From positions 30,903 to 89,547 of the forward strand of contig QKYT01000384.1 in NCBI GenBank assembly GCA_003550305.1: 58,645 nt of DNA, read 5' to 3'. The translations under genes and the position numbers were made by a program. Under the pieces are notes generated by a model, which saw nothing but the letters and a program-made list of their open reading frames with translations, was not told the DNA's origin and ran no database searches. Each line of letters opens with the position of its first letter. The first letter of the stretch is position 1. Shown here piece by piece: positions 38,474 to 50,605 of the stretch. This DNA is from Glomus cerebriforme. Its lineage: Eukaryota > Glomeromycota > Glomeromycetes > Glomerales > Glomeraceae.

Positions 38474-39424
38474 ATACCGCTTCAATCATCATGTGAAATA
38501 AGATTAAAAAGCAAAGTAACAGTAACATTGCAAAAATAAAGAAATTTTGGAACATAGATAAGATAGGGTCAAAACTGACTTTTTTTTAACTTTTTTCCTC
38601 AAATTTATTATTTACTATAAAAAATCACCAGTTCATCATAAAGAGTATGTTTATATAAACACGAAATAACTCAAACTCATTTGTTATAAAAAATCGGTTC
38701 GATTATAATGTTGTTCTTTAACCGTCCTGAATGTATCACGCAAATCGCAAATTTCTCTAGAACTATTTATAGTTACTGTTGGAACTTGGCAGTTGGCACT
38801 GACTAAATGTCAATCTCGAGAGATAGACCGATTCACTAATAAAACAACCCCATTTCTGCACATAAATAGATAAGTAGATGATGATCTTGTTATAATAAAA
38901 TTAGAAAGAATTCCTTATTTCTAATTTTGAATAATTCCTAGTTGCCAATTGGTCTGTAATTAAACAAACTTTTGTTTAGGAGTACAGTGTTTGTCAAACT
39001 TACCGCTTTCTCCTATATTTAATATAAAAAAAAGCGGAGATTATGCTGAACTGCCATTAGTCGAAATAATTAAAAACGGATGTTCGGGAATAAATTAATA
39101 TTGCAATTACGGAATTTATAAAGAATAAAAATGGAAATTAATAGTTAATTAGCAAAACAAAGCATCACGTGAGAATTTAAATTTTGCACAAATTTTCTCT
39201 CGTTATTTATTATTGGTTATATTGGTTATATAATGTTTTAAAGTATATTTGTTTCACACAAAATTTAGTATCACGGGATACGTAATAGATAGACGTGCTG
39301 TTGTGAGTTAGGTTTAAAACATTAAACCACAGTTAATCAAAATATGAAATATAACTTTAACAATTTGTCAATTTGTTTATAATCGGAGGTTTTTTTTTTT
39401 TTTAAAAAAAAGATAAAAGCAATC
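38474..39424. promoter_or_regulatory. Upstream region of the peroxidase fusion gene
   Basis: No gene is seen. A CACGTG E-box lies at 39166-39171, about 255 bp before the start codon, and a T tract followed by A tract (about 39390-39415) lies just before the ATG. Confidence 0.4.
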
Positions 39425-42400
39425 ATGCGTTATAAATTATTTATCTATCTGTTATCACCTTTGATAATAATATTACAATCATATGTTGTAGCGGAATATC
39501 GTTCGCTTGATGGTTCCAACAATAATGCTGCAATACCAAATGCTGGAACTCCTAACACTCCTTATCTTCGTCTAAAACCAAACTATACAAACTATGCTGG
39601 AAATAATGATGAAATGCTTCCTTCACCAGGGAATTACATTCTTCTTAATGAAGTATCTCCAAAATGTAAAGACTTATTACCAAAAGGAATGTTTCCTTTA
39701 CCAAGATGTATAAGTGATGTATTAGATGGTTATCAGACAACAGCAAAAGATGCATTTTCTTGGATTTTGCTTGACTCATTTAAATCAAAAAGAAAATCTT
39801 CTCACATGGTATGCACTACCTATACAATTTTACTGATGAATCTATTAATAAAAAATTTTGGTTTATTAGATAACTTTTTGGGGACAGTTTATAGCCTTTG
39901 ACATTTCATCATCCCAATCAACAGGAGAAATTTTACCTACTGGAATTATCATTCCAAGCGACGATGCTGAATATCTTTCCTCCATAACGGGAACGACAAC
40001 TCCTCTTAATGAGGTAAAATGTTCACGTGTTTAAATGCTGCGCCATTTCGTTGATACGTATCTGTTTTATATCTTATTTTCTTTAGAATGCCTTGTCATT
40101 TAATCGATCGAATCCAGAATCTCGTCAAGGTTCTAATGGAGTAACCTCGTTTGTTGACGCAAGCACTATTTATGGAATCGATCAAACTAAACTTGACCAA
40201 GAATTACGCGACTTTGGAAACAGGGGCAAATTGAAGTTACGCTACACGGATACTCCAGATGGTCAATTTGGGTATCCACCAATAGGTAACATAAAATGTT
40301 ATGCGGCTAATTTTTCGAAACCAACGAATAATACGTAATTCTTCTATAAATTGTAGATGCAAATGGATATTATATTTTAGGATTCGCACCAAAACGAAGT
40401 GCAAATATGTTTACACATATGATTTATATTGTATTTCTTAGAGAGCATAATCGTCGATGTGATGAATTGTACGTAATACATCAAGATGAATGGGATGATG
40501 AAAGGTATTTCCAAGAAGCAAGAAGATGGGTTATTGCTCTTATTCAAAAGATAACATACAGAGAATATCGTAAGTGAAAGTATTCAACTAATTCTAATTA
40601 TAACGTAATATTTCAAATTAATTTATTTTTCTATAGTTAGTATTGTTTTAGGCACTCCTCTTTTACCATATACCAATTATAATCCGAATCTCGTACCAGG
40701 TACAAATTTAAAAAGTTTTTAATATATATAATATAATTGATTTACTATTCTAACGAATATTCATAACCTATATTAAAAAGGGTTAGACACCTTTTTTACA
40801 ACTGTAACAATGAAATACGGCCATTCTGAAGTCAGGTACATTGTATCTTTTATTAGGTTAATATTAATACTTATTTTCCTAAAATTTCAATTTTTTTTTT
40901 TTTTTTTTTTTTATTAGTGATTCTTATACAATTGTTGATAATGATGGGCAAGTATTGACCACGCTACCATTGAACGCAATTCAAACACAAGGCCTATTGG
41001 AGAACTTTAATATTCCTGTTTTAGCTTTGTCCCTTTCTTTACAAAGGTAAATATATTATCCATTCTTCGCTTCAAAATTTATAACTTATCACGTGATTTG
41101 TTTATAATAAAGACAAGAGGAAGTAGACATATTTTATTCTGAAATGATGAGAGGTTTCAGATTTTCCTCCACTGGTGATTTTAATGATATCGCTAGTGTT
41201 GATCATCTTCGAGTTCGTGATCGAGGAATTCCTTTGTATAATGATGTTAGAAATGCTTATGGGTTATCACGAGCCGAAAAATTTTCGGATATTACGAGCA
41301 ATACGGTAGTTCAAGCGCGTTTACAAGAAATTTACTCAACTGTGGATTCTGTTGAAGCATTAGCTGGAGCTCTCGCCGAAGATCATCTTGTGGGTTCAAA
41401 TTTTGGACCTTTAATACATACAAGCATGAAAGAACAAGTAAATTAATTGTCAATTTTTTTTAAAAAATTATATTTGTTTTTTTTTATTTACATTCTTATT
41501 TTATTTTAGTGGGGATTAATTCGCGATTCTGATAGATTTTGGTACGAATCTCCGGGAAGTGGATTTACTTTAGATGAAATTAATCAGATTAATAATATCA
41601 CATGGCGTGATGTTATTACAAAGAACATTCCTGCTAGTTTCTCAATCCCTGGAAATCTTTGGTTTGTTCAACCCACTTCAACATTTGGAACCACAAACAT
41701 TATTGAAGATCCTGCTCCAAATTATCCAAGATTAAATTTCTTAAGATTAAGCAATGTTTATGAAATTCGATGGAAAATTGACGGAAATAATATTCAATTT
41801 CTTCTTACCATGCTAAGTAATAATGCATGGTTTGGTCTGGGATTTAATTCCGATGGTATTATCTATCATTATAAATTTTTTTTTTTAGAAAGTCTTTTTT
41901 AATGTTAGATCTTATTCTAAATAATTTAATTAATTTTTTTCAATTTAATTAAGATAATGGTATGATAGATGCCGATATAGTGTTGGCACGAACGATTGAC
42001 TTCGCAAATATTGAAATAGCTAATTATAAATCTGCTGGATATCAACCGCCAGTTAAAGATGAAGAAAACCAATTCATTAAGTTATTAAAATTCAATGTCT
42101 CGAGTGTTTCTACACAAGTTGAATTCAGTCGTCCATTAGCTGCACCAAACAGAAGACCTATTACAAACAATCCTACAACTTGTAAGTAAATTTTAAATTA
42201 ATCTTTCTAATTTATAAATTTTATTTCCAATATTCTGATATTCATGATATTTAATATAGTGATTTATGCTTGGAATCCGGATAGCAATGGACTTTCATAT
42301 CATGGAGGAAATCGTGGAAGTTTGAAAATAAATTTCTTTTCTGCAACAATTGCACAATCCGCTGAAACTAAAAACAGGTTAACAAGATTGTTACATGGTG

Positions 42401-45079
42401 TGGCAATGTTCATAACTTGGAGGTTTGTTTTTATTAACTTCTCTTTTTGTTTAATCTTTATTTAATCTTTATATTAAACTACTTTTATTTTTATAAATGT
42501 AGTGTTCTATTTCCATGTAAAAATAATTAAAATGATTATTATTCATGTTCTTAAAAATATAATTTTTGATTATTCAACTTGATAATCTATTCTACCGAAT
42601 TTTATAGTATCAGTTTTTATCGTTCGTTATTGGAAACACGTGGATACCTATTTATTTCAACATCGAAATATGCAAATTGTTGGTGGAGTTTCCGTGTCAA
42701 CCTTCGGAGCTGCAGCAATGGCAACTGCAGATTATCAGCAAAGATCAATTCATGGACTGTATGATCATCATCAATTATTATAAGAATCCATTCCAAGACG
42801 TGACTTTTAATTAAATATATTATATTTAGGGTTGGCATATCAATTTATTCAATCGTATTCGCTCAAATTGGATTAGGTTTTATAGCTATTTGGGGTCTCG
42901 CTCACCTTGAATCAGCAAATCGTGGTATAATGCGCGGAATCAGAATGGCGCACTTTATATTAGGAACTTCGTTGATTGTTTGTAAATAAATTTTAGTTAT
43001 GTACAGTATATATGATTTATTCTATAAAAAAACATTGGTCATCTTTTTTTATTTTTAGGATTAATATTTATCTTGGAATTGTTCAATTTGGTGGAGATAT
43101 GATGTGGAAAATCACATATCTAATATGGATAGGTTGTTCTGTTTATAATATTCTTATTAAATAAGATACATTATTTACATCTATTTTTTATAGGTCTTAC
43201 GTTTATAGCATTTGTTGGAGGAGAATATTGGTATAATTATAGAAATGGAAATTTCTTCTATCGTAAAAATGATCTTGAAATCAAAAAAGGGCGCATTCAT
43301 GAGAAAATTCCCGCCGAGGTTTATGAAAGATTGCCGGTCATCACTTGGAATGTAAGTCTAATACTTAAGATTAAATTTTTAAATTTCTTATTAGATAAGG
43401 TAAAAAAAAAATTTTTTCTTAGGATGTTAATATGAGAATTGCAAGTGGTGCTCAATTGGTTGTTGCTGAAGGATTATTGTTTGATATTCGAAAATGGGTA
43501 AAATAAATTATTTAATATGTTATGCACAAAAAATTTTTTTCTTTTCAGAAATTTTAATTTATTATTTTTATTTTTAGATAAAAATTCATCCTGGGGGTGC
43601 AAAAATTTTACAACGCGTTATTGGAACTGATATTACAAACGATTTTTTCCTAGATACTTCAAACCAACCAAAATTTACATTTGGTGAAATTGATCAAAAA
43701 GATAGAGACAAAAATAATTCAACAAGTCAATATAGTAGTACACTTAAAAAATATGATGATGCACCCAATTTTGATGATTCTAAACAAAAGAGAACAATAT
43801 TAAGAACAGGCTCTATAGCAAATGTTTTCGATGTAATTAATAGTTCATCATTTAAAAATTCGAGAGTAGCAACACATCATCACTCAATATTTGCAACAAC
43901 AAAATTGGCATCTATGGTTATAGCTAGAGTAGATGAATATACTGACAGTCCACAAAAAATCCAACAATCTAAAGTTGAAAATGAACATGTTCCACATATT
44001 TTTAGGAGATATATTTTAGTTAATAAGGAAATTGTATCAAGAAACGATGCCCAGAGGCCTGTAGTCAAACTTACATTTCAAGTTATTAATGTTAATGAAC
44101 AATTACCAGAATTCTTGCCAGGAGATTATATTGAAATATTTAGTCATATTAAAGGACAAGTGTTATTACGATCTTATACACCACTTCAATCTGACAAAGA
44201 TAAATGTTTCTCAATTATAATTAGGATTTATGAAGAAGGTCTAATGTCTAGGCATTTGGTAAATAATTTATATTTATATATTTAATACATCTTTATTATG
44301 TTATATTGAACAAAAATTTAATGCTTTTTATTTATATTTTCAAGATGAAACAATTAGTTGGATTTGAAATTAAAGTTCGTGGTCCATTTGATATTAGCAA
44401 ACGCATAACAGCAAATCTTAATTCTCCAAATTCAAGTAAATATTACGAACCATCTCCAAAACATATATTATTAAATCCCTTATCAAATGATGGATGTTGG
44501 GATGTATTATTTATGATTGCAGGAGGAACTGGATTAACCCCTATGTTACAATTAGTAAGTTTAATAACATGAAAATTTGTTTTTATCACGTAAAAATTCT
44601 AATTTATTATCTATTAATTATTTTAATAGATAAAATATCATTTAAGTTATGCAAACCAATTCCCTAATAGAAACTTCAAATTATTTTTATTATTTGCAAA
44701 TGAAACAATATCAGACATATTTTATTTTAAGTATTTAGATCATTCAGTAGCAACAAGTAATGGAAAATTAAAGATAGCATATTTACTTACAAGACCACCA
44801 CCAGATTGGGAAGAATTAAGTGGACATATAAATGAAGATATATTATGTCAATGGTTTTCAAAAAATCATATACCAGATATTTCTTCACTAATATCCGAAA
44901 ATGAAAGTCCTATTCTTGAAAATAGCGATTATGTTAAAAGATATATGCAAGCTTTAATACAAGATTCTAGACATATTAAATTGGTTACATGTGGACCTCC
45001 TTTAATGATTGATTCTGTTGAAGAATCTTTAAATAATATTGGATTCCCTGTTAATGATAAAGCTATTTTTATTAGATAA
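39425..45079 (+). CDS. Fusion of haem peroxidase, DOMON, cytochrome b561, cytochrome b5 and b5 reductase
   Basis: Twenty exons join in frame to 1,400 residues. Order: signal peptide (1-23); animal-type haem peroxidase (about 25-560) with WGQF at 132-135, calcium-loop TSFVDAS (196-202), catalytic Arg256 and proximal His349 (KYGHS); DOMON (about 580-730, WFGLGFNSD, IDADIV); b561 helices with four candidate haem His (RLLHG, LFQHR, SIHGL, RMAHF); cytochrome b5 with HPGG (His958) and a distant HHHS (about 1055); FAD domain RSYTPL (about 1152); NAD(P)H domain GGTGLTP (about 1241) and CGPP (about 1372). Inferred role: NAD(P)H electrons cross the membrane through b5 and b561 to DOMON and the outward peroxidase head. 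Odd points: distal His and both haem-linking acids of the peroxidase are replaced, exon 12 is 14 nt, and the intron after 42970 needs a weak GTTGAT donor. The individual domains are certain; one continuous protein is strongly supported by frame closure. Confidence 0.9.
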
Positions 45080-46623
45080 TCAAGTTTATTAAAAAATTAT
45101 TATTTATTTCTTTAATCTTTATGACTTAATTTATTCTTGTTATTATCTATTATTTTGTATTTGTATTAAAGTTAGTTATTTAATATATTGTATTTGATAG
45201 TTATTTTTAAAGATTCAGCGATAAAACAAAACCTTTTAAACGACAGTAACGACATTAGTTACGTCAAAATATAAATTAAATAAAATTAAATCATTTATCT
45301 TTTAATTTTGCCGAACAATAATTTTAACAACAAATAACGAATCGAATTAATAAAGAGGGGTTCTTTCTCTTATCAGTATAGCTTTATTATAATTTAATCA
45401 CGTCCTTTGTGCTAATGTAGAAATGTTTATAATTCAAACTTTTCAAATTGTACAGTAATATTAATTAGTTCGGATCCAAATAATGGGATGGAATTTTCAT
45501 TCCGCTATTATTTTGGATTTTTGGTTTTTAGTAACGCCAGAAATTTAAAAAATCTACTAAGTATTGATGTTCCATCAACCTGTTTTTTTTTTTTTTTTTT
45601 TTTTACCCCTACCAATTACGCAGGTTAATTTTGTTGCCATTACTTACGCAAGTTAACATTATAATATCATCATTAAAAGGTACCAATTTCAAAGCTAGCA
45701 GCTATGTTTTCCAAATTTGAATGCTTTTAATTGATTCAATTAAAATTTTTAAAGATGTCGTGACGGTTGTGACACGTGCTGACAAGTGAAAAATCTGCAA
45801 CATATATAGTCCTCCGCTTCGCTCCAGATAAAAATATCAAAAATCCCTTATGAATGCTTCTCACCTTAATTTTTTTTTCTTTAACTAAAGGGCACCTCTT
45901 TGATGGACTGATAAGTGATCTGATTGACCGAAAAAAATACAGTCAGAAAGTTTCATTTTCCTATTTCGATGAAGTGATGAACAACCAGTAAGTAACAAAC
46001 CACCTTTTTTCTTCAATTGATAACATCATTTAATTCATTTTTACTATTTTCCTAAATAACTAGAGGGTGCACAATGTCATCACTATCCAATCACATTAAA
46101 AGAGGTGATTGAGAATACCCTAAATAATAATTGTTACCTATATTAACCCAATAATTATTATCAAAAATCTTTTCAAAGCAATAAGTTCGGTAATAACAAA
46201 AATTCAAAAATTGAAATATATCGGAAAGGAAATTTTTTTGAGATGAGATTCGAGGATAACGATTTTTTTTTAATATTTATTTAAATCTTTATAAATAAAT
46301 AAAATGATTCGAATAACTAACTAAATTCGTAATTACTGTAGTATATATTTTTGTAAAATATTTTGTTTTTTTTTTGAACATCAAATTTCTCAACCTTGTT
46401 CTATTTACAATATTCTTAATCATATTGATGTTGTTATAACGTGTAAGTTATTTGATATTAAATGTATATGATAATGCAAACCTATGTAGAAATATTTTCG
46501 TAAAAATTAAAAAAAGTCTTAGAATGTGTTGGTTGAATTCATAATAATAAAATTACATATTTTATGTTTCACTCAATCTCAAATTATGTTAAAAAATCGT
46601 GTATATTTTTACTGTTAACATAG
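45080..46623. other. Convergent 3' intergenic region
   Basis: Lies between two genes that converge. It holds a hairpin near 45472-45522 (ATCCAAATAATGGG against CTATTATTTTGGAT), a short palindrome TTGATGTTCCATCAA near 45565, a long T tract, and the weak inverted-repeat element listed next. A CACGTG occurs at 45773-45778. Confidence 0.5.
45893..46107. repeat. Possible MITE with diverged inverted ends
   Basis: CACCTCTTTGATGG with GATAAGTGATCTGATTG at the left pairs inverted with CACCTCTTTTAATG and GATAGTGATGACATTG at the right, roughly 27 of 37 matches. No coding sequence is present and I found no clear target duplication, so this is only a candidate. Confidence 0.3.
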
Positions 46624-48697
46624 TTAACATTCATCGGAAGAAGTCATCTGCTGTTCATCTTTCGATTTCGTCTCTGTATCTATTTCATTATCAGTATTTT
46701 CCTTCTCTGTTTCTTCTATTTTTCGTCTTTTTACTCCTTTAAGATCATCTAATTCATCATTTAGCTTTTGTATAAGTACATCTTTTTCTTTGGACTTTTG
46801 TTCAAGTTCCACAATATAATCATGTGCTATTCAATAAATGAACATATAAACATATTGAAACTTAAATAAAAAGAAATAACAAAAAATAATATTATATTTT
46901 TTTCTCACCTCTCTTTAATAGGAACAATTTGCTAACGTTCTTCATAGTTCCATCAGATTTTCCATTACTATTACTATTACTTTTACCATTGTTATTAGTA
47001 TTTCCATCACTACCGTTACTTTTACTTGACGTTGACTGATAAGGTATAACTTTTTTCAATTCATCAAAACTCTGTTTCAATGAATCTCTACGTTTTTGTT
47101 CGGCCGCTTTATGTGTTGTGCGTCGAGATTCTAAACTCGAATGCACATCTGATGAATATGAAATTCCGAGGGACCTTTATAAATAAATAAATAAATAAAT
47201 TAATTAATTAATAAATAAATTAAAATTTCATTAACTCGATTGGTTTTTAAAAGAAGATAAATTATCATCATCCTTACTTAGCTGTTCCTTCTAGAATGCT
47301 TCTATAATTTGATTTGTTTGCTAATTGTTCAGCAACTTCATCTGCTAATACACCTGGTAGCTTAGGTTTAAGATTTGGACTTATAGTTGGTTTTAATGAG
47401 TGAGGGCTTTTTGAAGGACCAAGAGCTAATGGAGATGAAGCATTTGGATTTGAACGAATTGATTTTTTACCCGATGGAGAAGCTAAATAATTGTAGGACA
47501 TTGTTATGGTGAGTTATAATATATATATTTGCAAAATAATATGTGTGATGAAAAAACCCACCTGCTCCCGTAGTTACGACAACATTAGTACGAATTTGAT
47601 TTAATTGCGTTGGGGGTGTTGGTGCAATGAAAGTAGAACGATCGTTTGAAGTAAGTTGTAATTGTTGAGATTGATCTTGCTTCTTTTGAAGGGTTTGTTG
47701 TAGCAGCTGTTGTTGTTGCAGCTGTTGTTGTGATTCATCCTGACCCGATTTTGGCGAATTCGGTTTCTTTTTCATTTTCATTAAAGAAGAGGGCGTGATT
47801 GGGGCTATCTTATCAGATGAAAGATCACTAATACTCGTTGAGGAATGCGTATTCGTTACATCTGATACCAAATTACTTCCAAGGCTTAAATTCGGCATGG
47901 TCTCTTGTAATGAAGGTGCTATTGAAGTTGCAACCATGTTATTCATCAAAGGCGATGTTAACTCTAACAATGAAAACATTGCGATTGAGTTACTAGGCGA
48001 ACCTGTCATTATACTTGGTAAATCTGTGTTCGCATTATACTGTCCATTTGAACTGTTGTTATTTTTGTTGTCGTTATTACTGTTATTACCATTAATGTTA
48101 ATTGATCTTTTTCTAGATTGTGACATGGAAATCTTTTGATGGTTTGTAGAAATTTTCGGTTTTTTATTACGTCTAGTCGGAGAAGTGATATTAGTGATAT
48201 TCATGGATGCATCGGGAGGTAATGTAGGTGAAGTTTGAGGGGACATTAGGCTGCTAGAAATATAGAATGAAACACCTTCTGGGGATTCCAAATAGAACTG
48301 TAAAAATAGAAAAATTCCCGTTATTCTTGGTTGAAAAAAAATACAGCGAAATAAATAAATAAATAAACAATAAAAATAAACTAACGTCATCGTCTTTGTA
48401 AGCGTCTTCTATAGTCAAGTGTTCAGAACCAGGTAACATATTAAATGGAGACATTATCAATGAGTCTGAACCTTCAGGAGTTGGTAACATATTACTATAG
48501 TAATTATGAGGAGCTTGAGAGGTCATAGTTGAAGACACTAATGGATTAGCGGAACCATTATTTCTGTTATTATTTGTTGTTTGTCTTTGTTGAGATTCAA
48601 AAAAGTTGAAATTTAGGTCATTTATGTCAAAATTAAGATCAACTTCATTAGGATTTGAGTTGAGACCTGAGTTATCAAAATTTGGAAAAGTAGCCAT
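46624..48697 (-). CDS. bHLH transcription factor with expanded loop
   Basis: Five exons join in frame to 573 residues. A Ser/Asn/Pro/Gln-rich N-terminal half holds a poly-Q segment (QQQLQQQQLLQQ). The DNA-binding part is near residue 430: THKAAEQKRRDSLKQSFDEL is basic region plus helix 1, with His, Glu and Arg at the positions that read CACGTG E-boxes. Helix 2 is NVSKLFLLKRAHDYIVELEQ, running into a charged coiled coil and an acidic tail ending SSDEC. A Ser/Gly/Asn-rich loop of over 30 residues separates the helices, far longer than in MAX-type proteins. Similar long-loop bHLH proteins are common in fungi; I cannot name the exact orthologue. I chose ATG 48697 (MATFPNF) over the in-frame ATG at 48718. 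The divergent neighbour is aconitase. Confidence 0.88.
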
Positions 48698-50605
48698 ATT
48701 TTTCCTTAAAAAGATCAATCGGAATTTAACATGAATAAAGACTAGGGAAAGGACATTAAAATTCGAAAAGCGAATACTGCTGAAAAAAAAAAATTTTTTT
48801 TCGCAAATTTAAATTTAAAATAAAATTGAATATTTATTTATATTGGTTGAGAATGAATAAGTAAAGCCATCTAAATCGTATTAGGAAATTTCAATATGTG
48901 ATACCAGGCTAAATTGATTGACATTTGCCAATTCAATCATTAACATCCGCCAAATTTTTGTGAACTTTAAAATATATTTGGTTAGATATTTAATGCAACT
49001 GCGCCGCAGAGTCATATAACTTATTTTGGGTTTATTATTACTTAAAAAATTCTTTTGAGAAATTATGAAATTATTTGGTTTAATATGTGTAATTACACCT
49101 TGTATAAAAAAAAAATTAAATAAAAAAAAAAGTGTAATTACACCTTGTAAATTCTTTATATAGTTAAAATTTTGAAAAAAATATTAAATAATATTTTATT
49201 ATATTTATTATTTTAACAGAACTGAAAGATGCACGATGCGATTACGTATATAATGCAGTCGATTATCTTACTGTAAAATTTACCCGAAATTAAAATAAAT
49301 CTGGTCAGAAATTTCCAATTTACCACATTTATGAAATTATAAAGCTGCAGAGTTTATCGAATGACTTCATTGCGCATTTTTTCATTGTGAGATATTCAGA
49401 TGCAGGATCAGATGTAAAACAAATTTGACTAGTGTCATGCGAAGATATTAGGATGGATTAATGGGTTCAAAAAAATTTAAATCCGGAAATCCGGATAGCA
49501 GCCAGTTGTATTGTGTAACAATACTTCAAAACATGAGGGTATCCGATAGGTTCATGAGGTATAACGGTGTATTACTCCTGAAATTTTAAAAGGAATTTAT
49601 TTTAAAGTATCGATCTTTTGCATATGAAATTTCCAAGAGTGAAAAATACGGAAGAAATCCAATTACTTACACATCACGTGCTGATATATATGATCGTGTA
49701 ACGTTGTTTGTTTGCGGGTATATTTTACATTCCAGTGGTCATCTTGTAAGGTAATTCTTTATTAAAATCGATAATCTTTTCCATGTTATATATATTTCTT
49801 TTAATAATGAAGCACAATCTGTATCCGTCATCCGTCGGAGATATTCCCTTTTTGGATAATTAAACTACCCGTGATTATCTATTAAAATGTCCCAATTTTC
49901 TCGATTACCACAATCGGTAAATTTCATTAGCATCTATCCGTCATCCGATTTCTCTCGGATATCACGAATTGGGTGACGACAGTAAATTCCCGCAATAGTT
50001 ACGGTAGCCGCGGAGAAATCCCCGATAATTGGAAGAATATTGACATTTACGTAAGAATTCAAGTTTTTTTATGCAGGAGTACTCACTTGGTTAATGATTT
50101 ATATGTTAATTGTTGATGTTTGTTTGTTTAAAGAGTAGAATATAATTTGTTCTAAAATTCAAATATGGTTATAAACTTCTCTCTTTCATTTTACTCGCTT
50201 ATCGAAAAAAAGAATACTGTTCGAAATTGTGCCACATAAATAATAGATGTGGCTTTAATGCAATGACAATCGAACAAATCAATCAAATATGAGATAAACC
50301 AAATTTAGATGTTATAAATCTATGTAATGTATACTGTACTCTTCATTTCTCAAGTTGATAATGACTAATCGACAATTAAAAAAAAAAAAAATATTTAATA
50401 TGAAATGTAACATATGAAATGTAAAATAATTAAATGTGACGAATCGGGTTGAAACGGGTAATCATATAAATGGTGGTACTGCATATTTTAAAGGAACCCG
50501 AAAAATTTTTTGATACCCAAAATAAATATTTTTCGTTTCTTTTTTTTTTCATTTATTAAATTTCAAGGATGTTCAATAAGACGTTATTTTTACCCAAGAG
50601 ATACC
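48698..50605. promoter_or_regulatory. Divergent upstream region of bHLH factor and aconitase
   Basis: 1.9 kb without a gene. It includes a CACGTG E-box at 49675-49680, the kind of site the neighbouring bHLH protein should bind. A local direct repeat (GTGTAATTACACCTTGTA) occurs near 49087 and 49131. An ATCCG-rich cluster lies at 49480-49990. Confidence 0.45.
49480..49990. repeat. Cluster of ATCCG motifs
   Basis: ATCCGGAAATCCGGAT, TATCCGTCATCCGTCGGAG and TATCCGTCATCCGATTTC occur within 500 bp, in a region otherwise AT-rich. A related string (TATCCGTTTG, CATCCGGTATCCGTCGGCG) lies near 14600 beside the ZNFX1-like zinc-finger exons. Perhaps relics of one dispersed repeat family. Confidence 0.4.

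Noticed and set aside
45472..45522. Hairpin as a transcription terminator
   Set aside because: Eukaryotic genes do not use such terminators; it lies 400 bp past the stop codon and is better viewed as a chance or repeat-derived dyad.
47795..48139. Plus-strand 114-codon frame
   Set aside because: Antisense shadow of the Asn/Ser-rich part of the bHLH gene.
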